Assembly: GCF_042675645.1 (NCBI RefSeq)
Contig: NZ_JBHTJH010000004.1
Span: 434,001 to 498,000, forward strand
DNA: 64,000 bases
Source: Sungkyunkwania multivorans
Lineage (GTDB): Bacteria > Bacteroidota > Bacteroidia > Flavobacteriales > Flavobacteriaceae
Direction of reading: 5' to 3'
The position numbers were made by a program, and so were the translations under genes. Within the stretch, counting starts at the first letter, position 1; each line of letters begins with the position of its first letter. Below, piece by piece: positions 1-7,878 of this stretch. Under the pieces are notes generated by a model. It ran no database searches and had not been told where the DNA came from. It was given only the letters and a program-made list of their open reading frames with translations.

Positions 1-76
1 TTATAATTTCAACTAGCGATCGAAGAAGTATTTATCATGTATAACGCGGATATCTCCATGTCGATCAAAAGACCAC

Positions 77-1006
77 CTATTCTACGTTGGGCATTGTTTT
101 ATCGCTCTTGTCGATATTTAGTTTTGGGACCCGTATGATCTCTACGGTGGTAGAGGCCAATTGCACTTTACCATCTGTATTTTCTATTTCTTTTCTTATA
201 AGCTCATTCAAAACATGTTTGGTGTATCGTCTTTTCTTATAATCGACGATATATCGCAAATTGAACTGTATCCAGTTGTCTGTCATCTTTAGCGCAAGCG
301 TAGGTTGTACTTGGGCATCTTCGATGTAGTATTTATCTACCACTGTCTTCCATTTCGAAATTGAGTCGTCCACATATTTGGAGAGTTGCTCTGAGGCGAT
401 TCGGATGATGATGTCTTTGGCTAGCGCTACATCGGAACCGTAACGGATGGGCAGATCGAATTCATCCCAAATGAAGGGAAAGTCCTTAGAATAGTTATAT
501 ACGGGGCCTTTAAAGACGAAAGCATTGCTCAATTTTACAATTCTGCCGCTATAATTGTCGCTACTTACCCATTCGCCTATTTCCATCATGGTCGTGTAGA
601 TACTATCGATATCGATAACGTCACCCTTGATGCCGTTAATTTCAATTCGGTCCCCAGGTTGATATACTTTGACAAAGAAGATGTACACCGACCCTGCAAT
701 ACTCAAGATCAGTTCTTGTAAGGTAATGGTGATGCCCGCCGTTAATAATCCAATGGCGAGGGCCACATCCTTTATATTTCCAGTGAAATAGGAAATTGAA
801 AGCAATAGAATAAGGAAATATCCCAAAACCTCGATTCCTTTTTGGGATTTGTATCTGGTGGTTGAATCTGGCAGGTTCTTTCTAAGTAGCCTCCTTAAAA
901 ACTGTATGATGCCAATGATGAATATGACCCAGATCAAGTACTTGATAAGTGCTGTTGAAGTTGGATGGTCTAACATCCATTGTTTTATTGCCTCAATGGA
1001 CTTCAC
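77..1006 (-). CDS. MscS-family mechanosensitive ion channel
   Basis: A 309-residue membrane protein. The N-terminal third holds three hydrophobic segments (about residues 18-36, 58-75 and 80-112). The last includes the glycine/alanine-rich pore-lining region, followed by the GDRIEI turn typical of the MscS beta domain (about residue 118). The rest is the soluble C-terminal vestibule. The family opens under membrane tension to release solutes during hypo-osmotic shock. The ATG at 1006 gives a sensible N-terminus. It stands alone, with a 440-bp non-coding stretch upstream. The family call is firm; whether it is tension-gated has not been shown. Confidence 0.85.
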   Translation of the reverse strand: MKSIEAIKQWMLDHPTSTALIKYLIWVIFIIGIIQFLRRLLRKNLPDSTTRYKSQKGIEVLGYFLILLLSISYFTGNIKDVALAIGLLTAGITITLQELILSIAGSVYIFFVKVYQPGDRIEINGIKGDVIDIDSIYTTMMEIGEWVSSDNYSGRIVKLSNAFVFKGPVYNYSKDFPFIWDEFDLPIRYGSDVALAKDIIIRIASEQLSKYVDDSISKWKTVVDKYYIEDAQVQPTLALKMTDNWIQFNLRYIVDYKKRRYTKHVLNELIRKEIENTDGKVQLASTTVEIIRVPKLNIDKSDKTMPNVE

Positions 1007-1446
1007 AACTTATTTTTTATGCCTTTACAAATCATAGTTTGCTAATTACTGCCACCTTACAAGATCAAATATCATCCCGTGTGAATACGACAATGCTGTC
1101 AATACAGCATATATATTTAAAGGTATAAATTTTATGCTTAAAATGCGTCCGTAATACATATACCATTGATACAAGATTTAAATAGGTGTTACACAAAAGC
1201 TATGAACTGTCGCAGTCGACAACCCTTTTCAGATTATCCTTCTTTTGATGGATCATTGTTGTTACGAATGCATTGTAATTCTTTCTAAGGCTTCTAGTGT
1301 GCCCATAGAAGTTGTGCTAAGAAGACTGAGGAGAAGGTGTTGCTTCTCCATAAGAATGGAATGGTTGATCTTTTAAGGCATCGTTTCTAAGGACTTTTTA
1401 TCGATTTGTCACACTCGATGTATAAAAATTGTCTAATTTATAGAAT
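1007..1446. other. intergenic region without recognisable gene
   Basis: This is the divergent spacer between the MscS gene and the sigma-factor gene. It is AT-rich and holds no convincing ORF, tRNA or clear repeat on either strand. It must carry the promoters of both neighbours, but I could not pick out a -7/-33 pair with confidence. Confidence 0.4.
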
Positions 1447-2253
1447 ATGAAGAGTAAGCTAAACATATTAGTCGACAAAGCAAGTTCAGGCGATAGCGAT
1501 GCTCTGGAGTTGGTCGTTCTTGAAATTCAAGATCTGGTGTATAATCTTTCACTCAAAATGTTGCTCTTTCCAGAGGATGCCAAAGATGCCACCCAAGAGA
1601 TACTGGTAAAGGTGATCACGCATTTAAGTACATTCAATCATCAAAGCGATTTTAAAACGTGGGTCTATCGGGTTGCAACCAATTATTTGATGAGTTTTAA
1701 AGGGAAAACGTCAAAGGAGTTTGCCATGCCGTTCGTAGATTATGCAGATCTTATCGATTCGGGGCAGTCAGATGTTATACGATATACTACAAATGAGGGA
1801 GAACTTTCGCTACTGGAAGAGGAGGTGAAGGTAAGTTGTTCCCAGGGTCTACTTTTATGCCTAAAGCCAGAGGATAGGTTGGTGTACATTCTATCCGAAG
1901 TTCTACAATTCAATGGAAAAGAAGGTGCCGAAATCCTCGAAATAACTCCTGAGAATTTCAGAAAGAAGCTTTCTCGTTCTCGAAAGAAGATCAGAAACTT
2001 TTTGAATGGCAAATGTGGTTTGGCAAACCCAACCAATGCCTGTAGGTGTAGTAAAAAGGTCGACTTTTTGATCGATCAGCAGATCATCGACCCCAAGCGT
2101 TTGAGATTTGCCGAATTTACTCAGAGGAGTATCGATCTGGTAAAGCAGATCGACGATCTAGAAAGGTCGGTGGCCATCTATCGTTCAGTGCCCAATATTA
2201 CTTCTCCCAAAGAAATTATGAAAACCATAAGGAAAACGCTCTTAATCAAATAG
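1447..2253 (+). CDS. ECF-type RNA polymerase sigma factor with Cys-containing C-terminal extension
   Basis: A 268-residue protein. Residues about 20-85 match sigma-70 region 2, with the core segment DAKDATQEILVKV and a following W-V-Y-R-V-A-T-N helix. Residues about 130-185 match a region 4 helix-turn-helix ending in RKKLSRSRKKIR. Beyond region 4 is an unusual tail of about 80 residues that starts with a cysteine cluster (KCGLANPTNACRCSKK). No anti-sigma factor gene is next to it. A GTG-started membrane-protein gene follows 4 bp after the stop, so the two are probably co-transcribed. The tail may sense redox state or metal, but that is inference. Confidence 0.8.
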   Translation: MKSKLNILVDKASSGDSDALELVVLEIQDLVYNLSLKMLLFPEDAKDATQEILVKVITHLSTFNHQSDFKTWVYRVATNYLMSFKGKTSKEFAMPFVDYADLIDSGQSDVIRYTTNEGELSLLEEEVKVSCSQGLLLCLKPEDRLVYILSEVLQFNGKEGAEILEITPENFRKKLSRSRKKIRNFLNGKCGLANPTNACRCSKKVDFLIDQQIIDPKRLRFAEFTQRSIDLVKQIDDLERSVAIYRSVPNITSPKEIMKTIRKTLLIK

Positions 2254-2257
2254 TCTT

Positions 2258-2737
2258 GTGATACATCAAAAATTCGTTTTTAAACAGTTTGTGATCATTA
2301 CATTGGTGGTCAGTATATGGATACATATTTCTGAAGTCTTCAGATACTTTATCTTCGTAATGCCAAGGGTGAAGGCGTTCTTTGATGAAAGAAAGGGAAT
2401 CGCCGAAATGGATTTGGGTATTTTTTCTGTTTGGGGTCTTTGGGATACCTTGCTGACGGGGATCCTGGTATTTGTCTTTTGGTTGTTTGCCAATGTATTC
2501 GGAAACAACACGAGATCTGTTTTGCTCTCTGCAATCATTGTTTGGGCAGCCGTATTTGTAATATTCTGGGTTGCCGCGGTCAATATGGGCTTTTCAAATT
2601 GGAGTATTCTTTTGATTACACTCCCATTGAGTTTGTTGGAGATGATCATTGGGTCTTGGCTAGTCTCTAAGCTATACGCCAGTTCGCGCTGGGCCGTCAA
2701 AGACGTTTCCACTAGCCTAATGTCGACATTATTCTAA
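2258..2737 (+). CDS. small integral membrane protein, co-transcribed with sigma factor
   Basis: A 159-residue protein with four predicted membrane segments (about residues 9-27, 57-80, 86-109 and 114-137). I recognise no domain. The GTG at 2258 is the start because no ATG lies near the N-terminus. It sits 4 bp after the sigma-factor stop, which implies translational coupling. A long antisense ORF over the same bases is a shadow. Function unknown; a link to the sigma factor is inferred only from position. Confidence 0.6.
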   Translation: MIHQKFVFKQFVIITLVVSIWIHISEVFRYFIFVMPRVKAFFDERKGIAEMDLGIFSVWGLWDTLLTGILVFVFWLFANVFGNNTRSVLLSAIIVWAAVFVIFWVAAVNMGFSNWSILLITLPLSLLEMIIGSWLVSKLYASSRWAVKDVSTSLMSTLF

Positions 2738-2857
2738 TGCCTGCTTATGTTCTTTCTTGATCTCCTTTGCGATTTCTTGTGAATCTCCGTGATGGTAGTG
2801 GCGGTCTTGATTTGGGTGTATATCTTTTTGGCTTGTGAGGTACGATTCATATCGCAC
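2729..2857 (-). CDS. candidate small protein, 42 aa, His/Lys-rich
   Basis: A short GTG-started reading frame that overlaps the 3' end of the opposite-strand membrane-protein gene by 9 bp. Its peptide is hydrophilic with a DRHYHHGDS motif and an amphipathic charged C-terminal helix (EIAKEIKKEHKQALE). This composition looks more like real protein than random translation. A purine-rich AGAGAAAAAG lies just upstream of the GTG. No family is recognised. It may also be a remnant of a longer gene, because the frame is closed upstream by a stop. Confidence 0.28.
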   Translation of the reverse strand: MRYESYLTSQKDIHPNQDRHYHHGDSQEIAKEIKKEHKQALE

Positions 2858-2890
2858 TCTTTTTCTCTATCCGACTAGTATAGCAATCGT

Positions 2891-3934
2891 TTAATTATCG
2901 TCTCGAACGCTTGATGTTTTGAGATCATATAATTCATCTTTGAATTTAATTCTATCGTCAACGTATATTGCCAAATTCTTATATGTTCTTTTGATTCCAT
3001 AAAGTCTGACCAAGGTGGCTTCTTCATTTAGACGAATGATGACATTGTAACTCTCCAATGTTCCCAAAACAGATAATTTGCGCGTTTCTTTATCAAACTC
3101 GATCTCTTTTGAGGAAAGCTCAATGGCACCGATAGTATCGAGGGCAATCGTAGCTTCAGACATCATTCCGTATCGAAGATAAAGCCTATTGTTTTCGATT
3201 GATATCGGTCGTTGAAGCATTGATCTTAAAAACCCAAAAATTTGAATGTCAGAATAAATGCTTAGCGCAGTGAATATCCAAGCTACAGAGTCATTCCACT
3301 TTGCGATCAAAATATGAAACGTTACAGTTTCGATGGCCACAATAAAAATTATGGCAATCAGTAAGGAAATGGTCCCGCTGTTTTTGTGGTACGTAAATTC
3401 GTTGTCATTCAATGTTCTCTTTTTCCAAGAAATGAACCCATAATAAAAGACGGCGATTTCGGTGGCCACAGCAAGCGCTATGGCTCTTGGGAGTATTTTA
3501 TAACAACTCTTTTTTAAGGTTGAAAAGAAATCGAAGGATTCGTTTCTCTCTAAATTGAAACGTTTAACTACTTTCCGCAGCTTGTAGATTAAAAACCACA
3601 AAATGGATAATTCAACTACTGGCAGTATCCAGACCTTAAAGAGATCGAGATAAAATTGATTTTCTGATGGAAGGATCAAAGAAGCGACGATCACACCCAT
3701 GATAACAAAGGGAACAATCGTGGTTTTTGGAATGGAAGTTCTTCTAATCAGTAAAAAGTAGATGATAGGTACAGTCAATAACAGATCTACGGTAATGCCG
3801 ATAGATACAAGGTCTGGATTTGTTTTAAATGCTGACGATCTTGCGATAGCTACCGTCATTACCATCATGATCAACGGAATCCCAACTACAATAAGGCCTC
3901 TATGAAAGTTTAAAGTTTGCTTATAGACCATCAC
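2891..3934 (-). CDS. polytopic membrane protein of unknown function
   Basis: A 347-residue protein with about seven hydrophobic segments in residues 10-235, followed by a soluble C-terminal part of about 110 residues rich in beta-strand pattern. That part resembles a PH-like accessory region, but I cannot assign it. Its ATG overlaps the stop of the upstream secreted-protein gene by 4 bp, so the two form an operon. No catalytic motif is visible. Confidence 0.55.
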   Translation of the reverse strand: MMVYKQTLNFHRGLIVVGIPLIMMVMTVAIARSSAFKTNPDLVSIGITVDLLLTVPIIYFLLIRRTSIPKTTIVPFVIMGVIVASLILPSENQFYLDLFKVWILPVVELSILWFLIYKLRKVVKRFNLERNESFDFFSTLKKSCYKILPRAIALAVATEIAVFYYGFISWKKRTLNDNEFTYHKNSGTISLLIAIIFIVAIETVTFHILIAKWNDSVAWIFTALSIYSDIQIFGFLRSMLQRPISIENNRLYLRYGMMSEATIALDTIGAIELSSKEIEFDKETRKLSVLGTLESYNVIIRLNEEATLVRLYGIKRTYKNLAIYVDDRIKFKDELYDLKTSSVRDDN

Positions 3935-4368
3935 TGTTTGTTCTTTAACTCTCGCATTCGCATTGGCATGGTATCGATGAGCTGAAAAAGTTCATTCTTC
4001 TTCAACGGCTCTGTCTTCTTTAGTTTTGTTCCTCCATCAAGACCGATCAACCGTATGTTGAATTGATCATCACTGTCGAATCCTTTGAGGTTTGATGTAT
4101 CTGCGACTTCCCAAGAGCGACGAGGCTTCTCATTTTGATAATCGGTAAATCTGATGCGATCTCCTACGATTTCGTAGAGGACTATTTTCCGCTCTTTCAA
4201 TGCTTTTTCCGAGCCATCGAATTCTTTGAGTTGCTCTTTATATCTAACCGATGATTCACTAACCGCCTGTATGATAAGCACCCTATTCTTCCATTGGTGC
4301 TCCTTCAAATTCTGACCGAAGACATTGGTGAATATCACAATTCCTATAAACGTCAATGTGGTTTTCAA
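3931..4368 (-). CDS. secreted protein of unknown function (DUF4174-like)
   Basis: A 145-residue protein with a cleavable signal peptide (residues 1-18, ending VFGQ). The mature part starts with LKEHQWKNRVLII, a pattern seen in DUF4174-like proteins, which have a thioredoxin-like fold. Only weak motif similarity supports that. It is the first gene of a two-gene operon and overlaps the next ATG by 4 bp. It probably acts in the periplasm or at the outer membrane. Confidence 0.5.
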   Translation of the reverse strand: MKTTLTFIGIVIFTNVFGQNLKEHQWKNRVLIIQAVSESSVRYKEQLKEFDGSEKALKERKIVLYEIVGDRIRFTDYQNEKPRRSWEVADTSNLKGFDSDDQFNIRLIGLDGGTKLKKTEPLKKNELFQLIDTMPMRMRELKNKQ

Positions 4369-4565
4369 TTTTTACTTTTAAGTTACGTCATTTTTTGTTC
4401 TTAGCAATCATGAAATTCGAACGATGAACGATATTCCATAAGTACCCAAGGTTGGTACTTGTCGCAGTTTGATTTAACCATTGGCAATGACTGCTTACAA
4501 CATTTTTTACACATTACACAATAGCTTGTTTTTTTACATTTGATATTGATATTGATAGTGGTCTC

Positions 4566-5123
4566 TTACTGTCTTGACCTGTGTAAATTGGCATGGTACC
4601 AGTCTTTTTTATAGTAGCGCGTGTTATTTTTTAACTTTGGTAATGTATCTAACCGGACGAATTTATATTTCACAGGTTTTCTAGTATAGATACCATCTTC
4701 ATAGGCTATTTCGATAATGGAGTCATTCAGTACTTTTCCCTTATACCACCATACGTTAGTTTTGATCAGTTTTTTTGTCTCACCATAATGCTCTATGATG
4801 ATGGAATCCTTCTTTACTTTCCACCAGTCGAGTTCTTTGAAGACCGGATCTTGAGATGCAATTGATTTTTTCAATTCATCATAGGTGATCATCAGGGTGT
4901 AGCCATTTTTTGTTAAGAGAAGGACCTTTCTGGTAAGGTCTACTTTTTTTGAATCGTCTAAATGTGCATAAAAACCGTCAGTTCTTAACAGGATATCGGT
5001 ATTTTGGTACACAGGTTCTTTGTATACGCCGTAAAGATCTTTTTGAATGAACCAGGGACCTGTGCCACAGCTATAGAACAGTGTATTGATAGTGAGTAGA
5101 AATATTTTAGTCAATCTATTCAT
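4566..5123 (-). CDS. putative lipoprotein of unknown function
   Basis: About 185 residues. I start at the internal ATG at 5123 (MNRLTKIFLL) because it gives a short signal peptide ending in a lipobox-like YSC at about residue 18. The longer frame to 5159 would put 12 charged residues before it. The mature protein is Lys/Tyr/Trp-rich with no recognised domain. It stands alone, with intergenic DNA on both sides. Confidence 0.5.
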   Translation of the reverse strand: MNRLTKIFLLTINTLFYSCGTGPWFIQKDLYGVYKEPVYQNTDILLRTDGFYAHLDDSKKVDLTRKVLLLTKNGYTLMITYDELKKSIASQDPVFKELDWWKVKKDSIIIEHYGETKKLIKTNVWWYKGKVLNDSIIEIAYEDGIYTRKPVKYKFVRLDTLPKLKNNTRYYKKDWYHANLHRSRQ

Positions 5124-5330
5124 TGCTTTGACATACGCTTCTTCAAATATTCGAATCATTATGAAGGTGTCGCTCTCTTTTCTTATTGAATCAATCTACT
5201 GTTGTATCGCGCAAGAGCGTTCCCAAAATGAACAGGTCTTTCATTTGATAAAAGCTGTTTCTTTCATCGATACAAAAGTGATCGCCAGGCAACTTCAGCT
5301 GACATCATGAGTGGCTATGTTATGGTGTCA

Positions 5331-7013
5331 TTATTTTTCATCTTCATTAGGTTCATGATACTGTTTTAATCGCTCTCTGAGATATACAAAACTTGCCTCG
5401 ATATTGTCAAACAGATCTGCCTCGGGTACCAAGTCTGGGATGATATCAACTGCTTCCAACATATCTTTTGGCTGTGATTTAAGTCCAACGATGATGACCT
5501 CTATCTTTTGTTCCCGCAGATCAAAAATAATATCTTCTAAGGTATAAAGACCTGATTGATCTATGTATGGAACGCGGTCCATTCTAAAGATGATTGCCTT
5601 GACATCGGTTGGTAGTGCCTTGATCTGATCTTTGAAATAGGAGGTAAACCCAAAAAATAGTGGTCCGTACAAATGCTTGATGATCACTTTATCCTTATAG
5701 TTCTCGTAGAAGGCTATTTCATCTTGCCATGGTTTGGAGCCGTCAAAATCGGTAATGTTGCCTACTTCCATTCCCTGTTCGCTGAGGTCACCAGATTTTT
5801 TCATGAACAGCAAACACGCTAGCGCAACCCCGATTCCTACGGCTTGAATCAAACTACCGAAGGTGGTGATCAACAATACCAAGATCAATACGACGGCATC
5901 GGCCTTGGGGACTTTTTTCAAGTGCTTTAGTCCTTTGAAATCTACGATCTTAAATCCAATGGGAATAAGGAGACCTGCTAGGACGCAAAGAGGGATATGT
6001 GCAGCGAGTTGTCCTAGGCCAAGTAATACAGCCAGTAAAAAGACACCATGTAATATTCCTGATAGCCGAGTTTTTCCACCTGCATTGATATTGACCACCG
6101 TTCCTTTAGTGGCTCCAGCTCCTGGGATTCCTCCGATGATGGCGGCCAACATATTACCGATACCCTGACCTATGAGTTCGCGGTTACTGTTATGTCGGGT
6201 CTTTGTCATATTGTCTGCTATGACAGAGGTCAATAACGAATCGATGCTTCCTAGGACGGCAAGTACGATGGCATATTCTATGATGATGGAAAATGCGCTT
6301 GGATCGATCTCTAAAATACCTCCTAGCTGAAGCGACGGCAAGCCCGATGGGATCTCCCCGATCAGAGGAACGTCGATCTTGGCAAAATAGGCGATGAGTG
6401 ATGCGGTGATCAATGCGACCAACGCACTGGGAATGGCCTTCGTGATCTTTGGAAAAAGATAATACACGGCAATGGTGATCCCTCCTAACAATAGCGCATA
6501 AGGGTTAGCCTCGGAAAAAAGTCGGGGTAGATCCTGCATGACAGCTAGGGTCGACTTGGCCGAACCTAAACCCGAAAAGGGAAATAATTGTAAGATGACG
6601 ATGATAAGACCTACGCCACTCATAAAGCCTGAAACGACCGGATAAGGAAAGTATTTTACATAGTTGGCTATATTTAAGAACCCAAATATTATTTGAAACA
6701 GTCCGCCCAACAAAAAGGTAAGTACGATGATGCCCATCGCATTCTCCAAGGTCCCGTTCATTTCAATTGCAGCGGCCACCAAGGTAGCAGAAACTACGGT
6801 CATGGGACCTGTTGGACCGCTCGCTTGCGTTGCGGTGCCTCCAAACAAAGCGGCAAAAATACCTACGGCGATGGCCCCATACAAACCAGCGGTAGCTCCC
6901 ATACCCGATTGTACCCCAAAAGCCAACGCAAGGGGTAGGGCGACTACTCCTGCAACCAATCCCCCTGTAAAATCTCCTTTCAGATTCTTGATATTGTAAA
7001 ATGTATTCGACAT
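5331..7013 (-). CDS. SulP-family inorganic anion transporter with STAS domain
   Basis: A 560-residue protein. Residues about 10-410 form the SulP transmembrane domain; the N-terminal GDFTGGLVAGVVALPLALAFG and the SGPTGPMTVV segment are typical. Residues about 435-545 form a cytoplasmic STAS domain with the IDQSGLYTL segment around the usual regulatory site. The family moves sulfate, bicarbonate or other anions with H+ or Na+. No carbonic anhydrase or sulfate-assimilation gene is adjacent, so the substrate cannot be set. Full length, monocistronic. Confidence 0.88.
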   Translation of the reverse strand: MSNTFYNIKNLKGDFTGGLVAGVVALPLALAFGVQSGMGATAGLYGAIAVGIFAALFGGTATQASGPTGPMTVVSATLVAAAIEMNGTLENAMGIIVLTFLLGGLFQIIFGFLNIANYVKYFPYPVVSGFMSGVGLIIVILQLFPFSGLGSAKSTLAVMQDLPRLFSEANPYALLLGGITIAVYYLFPKITKAIPSALVALITASLIAYFAKIDVPLIGEIPSGLPSLQLGGILEIDPSAFSIIIEYAIVLAVLGSIDSLLTSVIADNMTKTRHNSNRELIGQGIGNMLAAIIGGIPGAGATKGTVVNINAGGKTRLSGILHGVFLLAVLLGLGQLAAHIPLCVLAGLLIPIGFKIVDFKGLKHLKKVPKADAVVLILVLLITTFGSLIQAVGIGVALACLLFMKKSGDLSEQGMEVGNITDFDGSKPWQDEIAFYENYKDKVIIKHLYGPLFFGFTSYFKDQIKALPTDVKAIIFRMDRVPYIDQSGLYTLEDIIFDLREQKIEVIIVGLKSQPKDMLEAVDIIPDLVPEADLFDNIEASFVYLRERLKQYHEPNEDEK

Positions 7014-7156
7014 TGTTTTGTTTTAATTGATATCCGATTAAATATACTTGATCTTCGTCTAAAATTAAGCTTCTTTTTTGAGGCTTACGTCTTTAAAGAT
7101 GTTCTCCATCCAAATCCAAAATATTTTTGTCTATGAAGTTTTTAGTTCCAATAGCA

Positions 7157-7696
7157 TCACTGATACAAAACATATCTTGGAGGTATGAGTCCATTGAGTC
7201 GCATATAAACGAGCATTTGCCCCCTATGATGGGTAATGTGGTCGGCGAGTAGCATAAATATTTGACGTTTCGTTCTATCGTGTCCAAAATATTCTAATCG
7301 GTCGTTTAGATGATCTGGGTCAAATTTCTCGATCAGTGCTATGCTTTCCTTAAAAGTTTTATCGATGAGTGCGATCATTTCATCTTTGGATCTGTCAGCG
7401 ACCTTGTAAACCTTGTCAGTACTCCATTCTCTGGCTTCTCGGTCACCTAATAATGATTGGGAATGCCAATCCATGGCAAATCCGATATGCATCAAGTTCT
7501 CTGCGAATGATAAAGATTCTGGCGACGCCTTAAAGCCATAATTATCCTCTGGCATCGTTTCAGCCACCAGAAGGAGGTACTTGCGTGAATTTTCGAATCG
7601 CTCCAAGTATTCTTTTATGAAATCGCTCTGTTGAGAAAACAAGGGTGTCGAGATCAAAGAGAATAGGGTTGTAACGATGTACAGGATATTTTTCAT
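7157..7696 (-). CDS. secreted DinB-family protein
   Basis: Read from the ATG at 7696, which places a signal peptide (MKNILYIVTTLFSLISTPLFSQ) at the N-terminus. A longer frame to 7753 would add 19 basic residues. The body is a four-helix DinB-like bundle. The C-terminal DHITHHRGQM matches the family's metal-binding HxxxHR helix, and LMHIGFAMDWHS supplies the other histidine. DinB proteins are putative metal-dependent enzymes or thiol transferases; export from the cytoplasm is seen in Bacteroidota members. Substrate unknown. Confidence 0.75.
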   Translation of the reverse strand: MKNILYIVTTLFSLISTPLFSQQSDFIKEYLERFENSRKYLLLVAETMPEDNYGFKASPESLSFAENLMHIGFAMDWHSQSLLGDREAREWSTDKVYKVADRSKDEMIALIDKTFKESIALIEKFDPDHLNDRLEYFGHDRTKRQIFMLLADHITHHRGQMLVYMRLNGLIPPRYVLYQ

Positions 7697-7808
7697 GGTG
7701 ATCAATTTAAGGATTCGGTTTTGTCTCAAGATGCTGAAAATCCTTTTGGACAAACAGCAATTGAATCTTTAGACGAAAATAGGAAAAGTTTGGTTATTGA
7801 TAATAAGC

Positions 7809-7840
7809 ACAAACCTCTAGAGCTATCACTAGAGGTTTGT
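7809..7840 (-). terminator. inverted repeat downstream of GH9 gene
   Basis: A perfect 12-bp stem (ACAAACCTCTAG / CTAGAGGTTTGT) with an 8-base loop lies 38 bp past the stop of the GH9 gene. The T-tract after it is weak on the minus strand, so it could be a processing or stabilising hairpin instead of a strong intrinsic terminator. Confidence 0.5.
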
Positions 7841-7878
7841 ATTTATTTAGACCTTGATCGATACCAAGTTGGCCCTGA

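Noticed and set aside
5086..5310. Plus-strand 74-aa ORF in front of the SulP gene
   Set aside because: It starts with TTG inside the opposite-strand lipoprotein gene and has no recognisable domain; the 49-codon ATG version is also unconvincing.
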